Positions 1-6,956 of a DNA stretch of 12,098 nt are shown here, piece by piece. The first letter of the stretch is position 1, and each line of letters begins with the position of its first letter. The translations under genes were made by a program, and so were the position numbers. This DNA comes from Bacillota bacterium (GTDB lineage Bacteria; Bacillota; Clostridia; Lachnospirales; Lachnospiraceae): contig JAEYRR010000366.1 in assembly GCA_023435505.1 (NCBI GenBank), positions 1 through 12,098 on the forward strand, given 5' to 3'. The notes under the pieces were generated by a model, which worked only from the letters and a program-made list of their open reading frames with translations, ran no database searches and had not been told where the DNA came from.

Positions 1-667
1 CGAAGAAGCCAGACGAATCCTGCAGGAAGCCAAAGACTATGCTGACAGCACCATTAAAAAATATAATAAATGGGCGGGCGAAAGCGGCCTCAATAGAGAA
101 ATGGAACAACAACGCAACGCTCTTCGGGACCGTTTGAAGGAGACTGACTCCAGCTTATTAAAAAAATCTACGAATACAAATAAAAAATCCACCAAACCAG
201 AAGAATTCAAATTGGGAGATGCTGTTTTTGTGACATCCTTGAACCTAAAGGGCACCATAAGCTCTCTTCCTAACGCCAAAGGCGATTGTTTTGTCCAAAT
301 GGGCATTCTTCGCTCCCAGGTAAATATCTCTGATTTAGAGTTATTGGATGAACCTGAGATTACCGCTCCTAACTTGCAAAAAACCGGTAGCGGCAAGATT
401 AAAATGAGCAAAAGTTTCCAGATTAGTCCCGAGATAAATGTTATCGGGAAAACTGTAGATGAAGCCTTACCTGTCGTAGAAAAATATCTGGATGATGCTT
501 ATCTTGCCCATTTACCACAGGTAACCATTATTCATGGTCGTGGCACCGGAGCCCTGAAAAATGCTGTTCATGGCTTATTAAAGAGAACTAAATATGTGAA
601 AACTTATCGTGTAGGTGGTTTTGGTGAAGGGGACCATGGCGTTACAATTGTGCAGTTTAAAGAATAA
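1..667 (+). CDS. mutS2: Endonuclease MutS2, C-terminal part (5' truncated by window edge)
   Basis: The reading frame is open from base 2 to a TAA at 665-667 and gives 221 C-terminal residues; the MutS core and ATPase domains lie outside the window. MutS2 proteins act on branched DNA to suppress recombination, and in Bacillus they have been linked to splitting collided ribosomes. Visible here are the end of a charged coiled-coil segment (about residues 1-50), a KOW/SH3-like module starting FKLGDAVFVTS (about 69-118), and a C-terminal Smr domain (about 141-221) with the HGRGTGAL motif. The Smr segment DEALPVVEKYLDDAYLAHLP and the ending GGFGEGDHGVTIVQFKE are typical of MutS2. The usual LDLRG motif at the start of Smr reads INVIG here, so the catalytic-type Asp and Arg are absent. 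A hairpin and then a two-component system follow. Confidence 0.96.
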   Translation, partial: EEARRILQEAKDYADSTIKKYNKWAGESGLNREMEQQRNALRDRLKETDSSLLKKSTNTNKKSTKPEEFKLGDAVFVTSLNLKGTISSLPNAKGDCFVQMGILRSQVNISDLELLDEPEITAPNLQKTGSGKIKMSKSFQISPEINVIGKTVDEALPVVEKYLDDAYLAHLPQVTIIHGRGTGALKNAVHGLLKRTKYVKTYRVGGFGEGDHGVTIVQFKE

Positions 668-676
668 AATGATTAT

Positions 677-699
677 CCAGCCACTTTAACTGTGGCTGG
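677..699 (+). terminator. Hairpin between mutS2 and the response regulator (weak terminator or processing site)
   Basis: CCAGCCAC (677-684) and GTGGCTGG (692-699) form a perfect 8-bp GC-rich stem with a 7-nt loop, 9 bases after the mutS2 stop. The downstream sequence is AAATAAACA rather than a T-run, so it is not a canonical rho-independent terminator on the plus strand. It may attenuate read-through, protect the mutS2 mRNA 3' end, or be a processing site. No clear promoter is visible between it and the response regulator start at 725, so the two-component genes may depend partly on read-through. Confidence 0.5.
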
Positions 700-724
700 A
701 AATAAACATACAGGAGGGTATCTA

Positions 725-1441
725 ATGATTGCCAAACAGAAAATACTGATTGTAGACGACGATGCTAATATTGCGGAGTTAATATCCCTATATCTAACAA
801 AAGAGTGTTTTGATACATTGATTGTAAATGATGGAGAAGAAGCTCTACAGAATTTTCCTACCTATAATCCAGATCTTATCCTTTTAGATTTAATGCTTCC
901 AGGCATTGATGGCTATGAGGTATGTAGGGAGCTACGAAAGGTTTCCTCCGTTCCGATTATTATGCTTTCTGCCAAGGGTGAGATATTCGATAAGGTATTA
1001 GGTTTGGAGCTAGGTGCTGACGATTACATGATCAAGCCTTTTGACTCCAAAGAGCTGGTAGCAAGAGTTAAAGCCGTATTAAGACGTCTGCATGTCTCCG
1101 CTAATAAGACTCAAAGTGTTGAAGCTACTGCTCCAACCGGTGAATTCGTGGAATATCCTGATTTAATGGTGAATCTCACCAACTACACAGTCATCTGTGA
1201 TGGCAAAAGGGTGGATATGCCTCCAAAAGAATTGGAACTGTTTTATTATCTTGCCTCTCATCCAAATCAAGTCTTTACTAGAGAGCAGCTACTTGACCAT
1301 ATCTGGAGCTATGACTATCTAGGCGATACTCGAACAGTGGATGTACATATTAAGAGACTTCGTGAAAAAATTAAGGACCACTCAGCCTGGTCATTAGCAA
1401 CTGTATGGGGAATTGGTTACAAATTTGAAACCAGATTGTAA
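725..1441 (+). CDS. OmpR/PhoB-family response regulator
   Basis: A 238-residue cytoplasmic transcription factor of a two-component system. The receiver domain (about 1-122) has the acidic patch D11-D13, the phosphoacceptor D55 in ILLDLMLPG, the switch residue S82 and the conserved K104 in MIKPF. The C-terminal winged helix-turn-helix (about 139-236) carries the recognition-helix sequence DTRTVDVHIKRLREKI and ends in WGIGYKFE, typical of OmpR-type regulators. The start is ATG 725, because AGGAGGG at 712-718 sits 6 bases before it; an in-frame GTG at 692 lies inside the hairpin stem and has no ribosome binding site. The sensor kinase gene follows 17 bases after the stop, so the two are one transcription unit. 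The target genes cannot be told from the sequence. It resembles PhoP/ResD/SrrA-type clostridial regulators, but no specific name is justified. Confidence 0.95.
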   Translation: MIAKQKILIVDDDANIAELISLYLTKECFDTLIVNDGEEALQNFPTYNPDLILLDLMLPGIDGYEVCRELRKVSSVPIIMLSAKGEIFDKVLGLELGADDYMIKPFDSKELVARVKAVLRRLHVSANKTQSVEATAPTGEFVEYPDLMVNLTNYTVICDGKRVDMPPKELELFYYLASHPNQVFTREQLLDHIWSYDYLGDTRTVDVHIKRLREKIKDHSAWSLATVWGIGYKFETRL

Positions 1442-1458
1442 GAAATGGAAGGAATCCC

Positions 1459-2871
1459 ATGAAACGAACCATTTTTATAAAATACATACTCTCCTTTTTG
1501 GCGATCTTTATGATACTTTTTACTTTCATAAATACCATAGGAAAAGATAGGGTCCGTAATTCCATTGTAGACAAGAAGCTCTCTCAGTTATGGCAGTTAA
1601 CAGAAACCATCTGCAGCGAGTATCAGAATCTATATACGGATAATACATTTAATAGGCTCCAGATGGAAAAGCATCTGAATGCGGTCTCTTCCTTGAGTAA
1701 CACCCGCATCTGGGTGACCAATTCCTACGGATTAGTGCAGGTGGATTCCGATGGAAAAATCTCTTCGGGTAAATTAAAGGTTTCCTTTCTAGATCCCAAT
1801 CTTCTAAGTTACCAGACTATGGCCGGTTTAGAGTTTGAATCATATTTTAACGGACCTACTATGGTGGCAGTAAATAGCATAATAGAGAATTGGTCTCCAA
1901 AGGGATATGTTTTAGTATTTATGTCTGAGCAAGAGGTAGACGATAATGTTGTCAGCATCACCAATATTCTAAATATCTTAACATTGGCCTTTACATTTAT
2001 CCTAATCCTCATTTTGATATCCATCTATCTATTTACCGTAAGGCCTTTACGTAAACTGATAAAAGCAGCGAAGGAATACAGTATCGGACATTTTGATCAT
2101 CCTATCCATATAAAAACACATGATGAATTCGACGAACTGGTCTCTACCATTAATTTTATGGGTTCAGAAATCAATAGCCTTGACGACTATCAAAAGAAGT
2201 TCGTAGCCAATATCAGTCATGACTTCAGAAGTCCTCTGACCTCTATTAAAGGCTATGCAGAAGCCATTTTGGATGGGACAATCCCCTATGAGAATCAAAG
2301 CAAATACATTGATATCATACTTTTTGAAACGGAGCGACTTAATAAGTTAACTAGTAACCTGCTCACTTTAAATAGCTTCGAACGCAACGGTGCTATGCTT
2401 AATATTGTTGACTTTGACATTAATAAGGTGATAAAGAAGACGGTGAATACCTTTGAGGGAGCCTGTACGAAGAAAAAGCTTACGATTAATCTAGTATTCT
2501 CCGAAAAAGAGCTTTTCGTCAGTGCGGATATAGATAAGATCCAACAGGTCTTATATAATCTGATTGATAATGCCATTAAGTTCAGCAATAGTAATAGCCG
2601 TATCAAAGTCAGTACCTCTGAGAAAGGTGGAAAAGCCTTTATAGCGGTAAAGGATTACGGAATTGGAATTCCAAAGGACAGTATTAAAAAGATCTGGGAT
2701 CGTTTCTATAAGACGGATGCTTCCAGAGGTAAAGATAAAAAAGGAACTGGCTTAGGTCTGTCTATCACTAAGGAAATCATCACCAAGCATAATGAGAATA
2801 TAAACGTCATAAGTACGGAAGGCGTAGGAACAGAATTTATCTTCTCTCTACCACTGGGTGAAGAGGAATAA
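1459..2871 (+). CDS. Membrane sensor histidine kinase (HAMP-type), partner of the adjacent regulator
   Basis: 470 residues. The predicted layout is TM1 at about 8-27, an extracytoplasmic sensor at about 28-165, TM2 at about 167-193, HAMP at about 194-246, a DHp dimerisation domain with phosphoacceptor H254 in NISHDFRSPLTSIKGY, and an HATPase_c domain (about 350-468). The HATPase shows the N box (NLIDNAIKFS, N371), G1 box (KDYGIGIP, D399) and G2 box (GTGLGLS, 429-435), so autokinase activity should be intact. The sensor segment contains RIWVTNSYGLVQVDSDG, reminiscent of Cache/PAS-like periplasmic sensors of PhoR/ResE-type kinases, but the ligand is unknown. GGAAGGA at about 1447-1453 precedes ATG 1459. 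It should phosphorylate the upstream response regulator; that pairing is inferred from adjacency. A strong terminator follows the stop codon. Confidence 0.95.
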   Translation: MKRTIFIKYILSFLAIFMILFTFINTIGKDRVRNSIVDKKLSQLWQLTETICSEYQNLYTDNTFNRLQMEKHLNAVSSLSNTRIWVTNSYGLVQVDSDGKISSGKLKVSFLDPNLLSYQTMAGLEFESYFNGPTMVAVNSIIENWSPKGYVLVFMSEQEVDDNVVSITNILNILTLAFTFILILILISIYLFTVRPLRKLIKAAKEYSIGHFDHPIHIKTHDEFDELVSTINFMGSEINSLDDYQKKFVANISHDFRSPLTSIKGYAEAILDGTIPYENQSKYIDIILFETERLNKLTSNLLTLNSFERNGAMLNIVDFDINKVIKKTVNTFEGACTKKKLTINLVFSEKELFVSADIDKIQQVLYNLIDNAIKFSNSNSRIKVSTSEKGGKAFIAVKDYGIGIPKDSIKKIWDRFYKTDASRGKDKKGTGLGLSITKEIITKHNENINVISTEGVGTEFIFSLPLGEEE

Positions 2872-2876
2872 GTTTT

Positions 2877-2916
2877 AAACAAATAGGAGGCCACCATGGT
2901 GGCCTCCTATTTGTTT
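2877..2916. terminator. Bidirectional terminator, perfect 40-bp inverted repeat
   Basis: The two 20-base arms 2877-2896 and 2897-2916 are exact reverse complements, centred on CATG, with a GC-rich core (AGGAGGCCACC). The AT-rich flanks (AAACAAATA and TATTTGTTT) provide the T-rich side on either strand. It lies between the kinase stop (2871) and the ahpF stop (2943) of convergent genes, exactly where a shared terminator is expected. Confidence 0.93.
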
Positions 2917-2942
2917 ATTCTTTATATAGCTCAACTCTTATA

Positions 2943-4472
2943 TTAATTTCTAATCAAGTAATCAAAGGCACTTAATGCTGCAGTTGCCCCAGAACCCATA
3001 GAAATGATAATTTGTTTATATGGACTGTTGGTACAGTCACCTGCTGCAAAGACGCCTGGTATATTGGTTCTGTTATAATTATCTACTATGATCTCACCAA
3101 TTCTACTACGCTCTACTACTCCGTCCAACCATTCTGTATTGGCAACTAAACCGATCTGAACAAATACACCTTCTAGCTCAATATGCTTTTCATTCTGTGT
3201 ATCTCGTTCTATATAGGTAATTCCATTCACCTTATCGGTACCGGTAATCTCCTTTGTTTGAACATTCTTTAGCACAGTAATATTAGAGAGACTCATAAGC
3301 CGTTCCTGAAGAACTGCATCCGCCTTTAACTCTGGCATAAATTCTAGAACTGTAACATGAGCTGCAAGACCAGCAAGATCTATGGCTGCCTCAATGCCGG
3401 AGTTTCCTCCTCCAATGACTGCCACCCGCTTACCTTTATATAGAGGGCCGTCACAATGAGGACAATAAGCAACTCCTTTATTTTTAAATTCCAACTCTCC
3501 AGGTGCACCAACATTTCTCCACCTGGCACCAGTAGATAGAATAACTGTCTTACTTTTTAACACTGCTCCATTATCTAGTTCTATCTCGATTAACTCTTTC
3601 TTCTCAAGCTTAACTGCACGACGCAACTTCATGATGTCTACATCATAATCCTTAACATGGGCTTCCAGACTGTCTGCAAGCTTAGGACCCTCTGTATATT
3701 TCACACTAATGAAATTCTCAATCCCCAAAGTATCTCTTACCTGGCCTCCGAACCGTTCTGCCACAATACCGGTACGAATTCCTTTTCGAGCCGCATAAAT
3801 TGCTGCACTAGCTCCGGAAGGACCTCCTCCTACTATAAGAACATCATATGGCTCTTTTTCAGAGTACTCTGTACTATCAGACGCTATGTCAAGTCGTTCC
3901 AGAATCTGTTCTAACTCCATTCGACCGCTTTCAAAGAATTCACCATTCAGATAAACAGATGGAACTGCCATTACATTCTTACTCTCAACCTCTTTTTGAT
4001 AAGCACCACCTTCTATCATCGTGTGTGATATATTAGGGTTTAATACACTCATGATGTTGAGAGATTGTACTACCTCTGGACAGTTATGACAGCTTAGACT
4101 GACATAGGTCTCAAAGTGGTAAGGTTCTTTAATTTTCTTTATCTTATCAGCTAATTGGTCATCTATCTTAGGGGCACGACCACTTACCTGGAGTAAAGCT
4201 AATATAAAGGAAGTAAATTCATGTCCAAGAGGAATACCTGCAAATACAATGCCAGTGTCCTCTCCCGGACGATTAAGCGCAAAGCTTGGTGTCCTATCAA
4301 GCACAGCCTCTTCAATTCTTATTTTAGATGACATAGAAGAAAGCTCCTTCATCAAGTCACCCATATCCTTTGAAACAGTATCCTCTCCGAGGCTAACTTT
4401 TATAGTAACCTCATTTTCCATCATCGTAAGGTACTGTATCAGTTGTTCCTTTATCTCACCATCCAGTATCAT
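2943..4472 (-). CDS. ahpF: NADH-dependent peroxiredoxin reductase, AhpF type
   Basis: A 509-residue flavoprotein, close to the 521 residues of E. coli AhpF. It passes electrons from NADH through FAD and two disulfide centres to AhpC. The N-terminal double thioredoxin-fold domain (about 1-195) has the redox pair C128-H-N-C131. A linker leads to a thioredoxin-reductase-like module (about 207-509) with the FAD-binding GGGPSG (215-220), the redox pair CPHC (337-340) and the NAD-binding GGGNSG (354-359). A late FAD-contact motif GVFAAGDC is followed by a typical AAL-rich C-terminal helix. The full N-terminal domain separates it from plain thioredoxin reductase. AGGAGGG at 4478-4484 lies 5 bases before ATG 4472. 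It is 43 bases downstream of ahpC with no terminator between, so the two are almost certainly co-transcribed and regulated from the ahpC promoter. Confidence 0.97.
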   Translation of the reverse strand: MILDGEIKEQLIQYLTMMENEVTIKVSLGEDTVSKDMGDLMKELSSMSSKIRIEEAVLDRTPSFALNRPGEDTGIVFAGIPLGHEFTSFILALLQVSGRAPKIDDQLADKIKKIKEPYHFETYVSLSCHNCPEVVQSLNIMSVLNPNISHTMIEGGAYQKEVESKNVMAVPSVYLNGEFFESGRMELEQILERLDIASDSTEYSEKEPYDVLIVGGGPSGASAAIYAARKGIRTGIVAERFGGQVRDTLGIENFISVKYTEGPKLADSLEAHVKDYDVDIMKLRRAVKLEKKELIEIELDNGAVLKSKTVILSTGARWRNVGAPGELEFKNKGVAYCPHCDGPLYKGKRVAVIGGGNSGIEAAIDLAGLAAHVTVLEFMPELKADAVLQERLMSLSNITVLKNVQTKEITGTDKVNGITYIERDTQNEKHIELEGVFVQIGLVANTEWLDGVVERSRIGEIIVDNYNRTNIPGVFAAGDCTNSPYKQIIISMGSGATAALSAFDYLIRN

Positions 4473-4515
4473 AAACTCCCTCCTTTATATTGCCATTAAC
4501 GATTCTTTCTATTGC

Positions 4516-5079
4516 TTAGATTTTACCAACAAGATCAAGACTTGGCTTCAAGGTAGTTCCGCCTTCTTTCCATTTAGCAGGGCAAACTTCACCTGGATGA
4601 TTTCTCACGTACTGAGCCGCTTTAATTTTGTTAAGAAGGATGCTAGCATCACGCCCGATATTTCCTGCATTAATTTCGACAGACTGGATAACCCCGTCTG
4701 GATCAATAATAAAGGTTCCACGGTCTGCAAGACCATCTGCTTCAATTAACACATCAAAATTGCGGCTTATTGTATGAGAAGGATCTCCAATCATAATATA
4801 AGTTAACTTTTTAATAGCCTCTGATGTATCATGCCATGCTTTGTGAGTATAGTGGGTATCTGTTGATACGGAGTATACTTCAGCACCAAGTTCTTTCAAT
4901 TGTTCATAGTGACTTTGTAAATCTTCCAACTCAGTTGGGCAAACAAAGGTAAAATCTGCTGGATAGAAGCAAACAATGCTCCATTTACCTTTAAAATTAG
5001 CCTCTGTTACTTCCAAGAATTGTCCATTCTGGTATGCTTGCGCCTTAAATGGTTTTACTTCTGTTCCTACTAATGACAT
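4516..5079 (-). CDS. ahpC: Alkyl hydroperoxide reductase subunit C (typical 2-Cys peroxiredoxin)
   Basis: A 187-residue cytosolic peroxidase that reduces H2O2, organic peroxides and probably peroxynitrite, and is itself recycled by AhpF. The peroxidatic cysteine C47 is in [10 protein letters not shown], the resolving cysteine C166 is in [10 protein letters not shown], and the conserved Arg of the [14 protein letters not shown] region is present. Length and Cys spacing match E. coli AhpC (C46/C165). The start ATG 5079 is preceded by AGGAGGT (5088-5094) at 8 bases. It is the first gene of an ahpC-ahpF operon. A consensus-like promoter and an overlapping Fur/PerR-like dyad lie directly upstream, which points to peroxide- or metal-responsive control. 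Confidence 0.98.
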   Translation of the reverse strand: MSLVGTEVKPFKAQAYQNGQFLEVTEANFKGKWSIVCFYPADFTFVCPTELEDLQSHYEQLKELGAEVYSVSTDTHYTHKAWHDTSEAIKKLTYIMIGDPSHTISRNFDVLIEADGLADRGTFIIDPDGVIQSVEINAGNIGRDASILLNKIKAAQYVRNHPGEVCPAKWKEGGTTLKPSLDLVGKI

Positions 5080-5122
5080 AAGAAATTACCTCCTAAATTT
5101 AATATACTAATAATGGTATAAA

Positions 5123-5150
5123 TAGTAATGATTACCATTATTAATTATAA
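5123..5150 (-). promoter_or_regulatory. Fur/PerR-like operator overlapping the ahpC promoter
   Basis: The plus-strand sequence TAGTAATGATTACCA (5123-5137) matches the Fur 7-1-7 consensus TGATAATNATTATCA at 11 of 14 defined positions. It sits inside a larger 11-bp inverted repeat, TAATAATGGTA (5108-5118) and TACCATTATTA (5133-5143). On the minus strand the adjoining TTATAATTA (5142-5150) is a perfect PerR-type half-site (TTATAAT) and overlaps the -10 element. In Bacillus and Clostridium relatives, ahpCF is commonly PerR-controlled, so PerR is the favoured regulator. That assignment is inferred. Confidence 0.6.
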
Positions 5151-5177
5151 TATAGATGAGATTCTAATATTTGTCAA
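5149..5177 (-). promoter_or_regulatory. ahpCF promoter, sigma-A type
   Basis: Read on the minus strand there is a perfect -35 box TTGACA (5172-5177), a 17-base spacer, and a -10 box TATATT (5149-5154). This places the transcription start about 60 bases before the ahpC start codon, with the putative Fur/PerR operator covering the -10 and initial transcribed region. Confidence 0.8.
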
Positions 5178-5235
5178 TAGACATTTTTAAAATCTAACTC
5201 TAGCATATGATTTAAGGTAAGTTTTTAAACATAAA

Positions 5236-5259
5236 AAAGGGCTGTTTTTACAGCCCTTT
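5236..5259 (-). terminator. Rho-independent terminator downstream of trmL
   Basis: AAAGGGCTGT (5236-5245) and ACAGCCCTTT (5250-5259) form a perfect 10-bp stem with a 4-base loop. On the minus strand the stem is followed by more T residues (CCCTTTTTTATG), giving the expected U-tract. It ends the hypE-like/trmL transcript and isolates it from the ahpCF promoter downstream. Confidence 0.9.
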
Positions 5260-5321
5260 ATAAAAATTCTATTCACCTTATATACTTATTATAGATGTCT
5301 TCACCTTAGGAGGTCCTTCCT

Positions 5322-5825
5322 TTAAGGGCGTTCATTCCAGTCATGGTGATGAAGCTGCCCCATAAGCTTCATATGATCAAATCTATGCTGTCTAAGCGCT
5401 TCATAAAGAACAATTGCCACAGAGTTGCTTAGATTCAAAGAGCGGATTTCTCCTATCATTGGGATACGTATGGCAGTTTCCTTATAATCCAGAAGAATCT
5501 CCTCCGGTATACCAGCGCTTTCCTTCCCAAACATAATATAGGCATCCTCATCAAAGGAGACATCAGAATATACATGTTGGGCCTTTGTTGTAGCCATGTA
5601 GAGCTTAGCGCCAGGATTCTTCTCTAGGAAGTCCTTAAAATCCGTATACACTGTTATATCTAACCTGTCCCAGTAATCTAGTCCAGCTCTTTTGATTTGT
5701 TTCTCATCCAGCCGAAAGCCTAAAGGCTCAATCAGGTGGAGTCTTGCTCCTGCTGCTACACAGGTTCTTCCTATGTTTCCTGTATTGGCTGGTATCTCAG
5801 GCTCCAGCAATACTATATTTAACAT
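5322..5825 (-). CDS. trmL: tRNA (cytidine(34)-2'-O)-methyltransferase TrmL (SPOUT family)
   Basis: A 167-residue SPOUT methyltransferase. TrmL/YibK/CspR enzymes 2'-O-methylate the wobble nucleotide (C34 or cmnm5U34) of tRNA-Leu isoacceptors using S-adenosylmethionine. All signature blocks are present: PEIPANTGNIGRTC (9-22, catalytic-type Arg20), FGKESAGIP (99-107), and the SAM-binding knot RIPMIGEIRSLNLSNSVAI (120-138). It ends in a His-rich segment (QLHHHDWNERP). Length is normal for the minimal TrmL form. GAGGAA precedes the start codon. It lies 23 bases downstream of the HypE-like gene on the same strand and is followed by a terminator, so the two form a likely bicistronic unit with no obvious functional link. 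Confidence 0.95.
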   Translation of the reverse strand: MLNIVLLEPEIPANTGNIGRTCVAAGARLHLIEPLGFRLDEKQIKRAGLDYWDRLDITVYTDFKDFLEKNPGAKLYMATTKAQHVYSDVSFDEDAYIMFGKESAGIPEEILLDYKETAIRIPMIGEIRSLNLSNSVAIVLYEALRQHRFDHMKLMGQLHHHDWNERP

Positions 5826-5848
5826 ATCTATTTCCTCTTTTCCATATC

Positions 5849-6832
5849 CTAGTTCACTTTATATAGTTCATCACTTTTCGGAGGCTCTAAAAATCTTCTT
5901 TCCTCCTCATTAATCACAACCCGATCATTGCCTTTCGTTACCTTTCCGATGATAGCAGCAGGAATTCCTTCCTCTGCCAGGGCCTCTACTAAATCCCTAC
6001 CTTTAAAGGTTCCCATTAGCATAGAACCGCTAGAGATCAGAAGATATGGATTCAGATCATAAAACTCACAGATCTCCACGGTCTCTTGTTTTAAAGGAAT
6101 GCTCTTTAACTGAATCTCAAGTCCCACATTAGAAGCTGCTGCTATCTCCCAAAGAGCTCCATATATTCCACCTTCTGTCACATCATGCATACTGGTGACT
6201 TCATACCGCTTTCCTATCCTTGCCTCTTTTACAACAGAGATATGATTTATAAAATCTTTAGCTCCTGCAATAAAGTCTCTGGTATATCTAGTAAGAAGGT
6301 CATTCTCTTTTTTCTTGGCAATAATAGCGGTGCCCTCTAAGCCTGCCCATTTTGTCATCACAATATCCTGACCCGGCTTCAAACCTGAGGTAGTTACCAT
6401 ATCCTCCTTGGTAAGCCTTCCTACACCAGTGATGCTGGCAATTGGTTGGTTTACTGCTGCAATCACCTCTGTATGGCCACCCATAATCTCAATGTTGAGT
6501 TCCTTACAGGAGGCCTCTAGCTCTGCCATCAATTCTTTTAACGTCTGCTCTGTTGTCTCCTCTGGAAGCAGCAATGTCACCATTATACCAATCATCTCTG
6601 CTCCACTAGAGGCTATATCATTAGCAGTGATATGAGCTGCTAAGCGGCCTACATCTTGAACAGTGCCTGTAATTGGATCTGAGGATAATACTATGACCTC
6701 AGATTGGGTCATATCGACATAGGAACAATCCTCTCCTACATTAGGGCGGATCAGTATCTCGTCTCTTCTATGATGGATTTGTTTAAAAACAGAACGTTTT
6801 AAAACGCTTTCCGGTATCTTACCTATCTTCAT
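5849..6832 (-). CDS. HypE/AIR synthase-like ATP-binding protein without C-terminal Cys
   Basis: A 327-residue member of the PurM/HypE/SelD fold superfamily. The N-terminal half (about 1-140) has VGEDCS (32-37), SSDPITG (50-56), ITANDIASSGA (68-78) and MGGHTEV (117-123), the usual nucleotide/phosphate-binding region. The C-terminal half (about 150-300) contains MHDVTEGGIYGAL (215-227). True HypE carries the hydrogenase CN precursor on a C-terminal cysteine (PRIC-type end). This protein ends PPKSDELYKVN with no cysteine, and no hydrogenase maturation genes are nearby, so the hypE name is not justified and the substrate is unknown. I chose ATG 6832 (MKIGKIPESV) because AGGTG at 6837-6841 fits as its ribosome binding site. 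An in-frame ATG at 6844 would add four residues and has no good site. trmL follows after 23 bases. Confidence 0.88.
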   Translation of the reverse strand: MKIGKIPESVLKRSVFKQIHHRRDEILIRPNVGEDCSYVDMTQSEVIVLSSDPITGTVQDVGRLAAHITANDIASSGAEMIGIMVTLLLPEETTEQTLKELMAELEASCKELNIEIMGGHTEVIAAVNQPIASITGVGRLTKEDMVTTSGLKPGQDIVMTKWAGLEGTAIIAKKKENDLLTRYTRDFIAGAKDFINHISVVKEARIGKRYEVTSMHDVTEGGIYGALWEIAAASNVGLEIQLKSIPLKQETVEICEFYDLNPYLLISSGSMLMGTFKGRDLVEALAEEGIPAAIIGKVTKGNDRVVINEEERRFLEPPKSDELYKVN

Positions 6833-6854
6833 ATTACACCTCATCTGGTTAGAG

Positions 6855-6896
6855 AAAAAGGCTATCGCACCAAGAGGTTCTTAGGTACAACAGCCT
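6855..6896 (-). terminator. Hairpin with T-tract after the VanW-protein gene
   Basis: On the minus strand AGGCT (6896-6892) pairs with AGCCT (6863-6859). Inside it, ACC and AAGA pair with TCTT and GGT, and a TTTTT run follows immediately (6859-6855). It ends the VanW-protein transcript about 60 bases after that stop codon. It also lies only about 25 bases before the HypE-like start codon, and a TATAAT (6927-6932, minus strand) sits upstream of it. It could therefore act as a leader attenuator for the HypE-like gene; that reading is speculative. Confidence 0.65.
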
Positions 6897-6956
6897 ATCT
6901 CTGTTTTATTTTAAAAAAATATTTAGATTATACTTGTGTTACTCTAAAAATGATTA

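Noticed and set aside
692..724. Eleven extra residues at the N-terminus of the response regulator from GTG 692
   Set aside because: The GTG lies in a hairpin stem with no ribosome binding site, while ATG 725 has AGGAGGG at ideal spacing and gives a normal receiver-domain start.
5305..5328. Hairpin CCTTA/TAAGG around the trmL stop codon
   Set aside because: The stem is short with an irregular interior and no T-run; the stem-loop at 5236-5259 with its T-tract is a far better terminator.
5849..6832. Annotation as hydrogenase maturation factor HypE, or as SelD/PurM
   Set aside because: The C-terminal cysteine needed by HypE is absent, there are no hyp genes around, and there is no purine or selenium gene context; only the superfamily call is supported.
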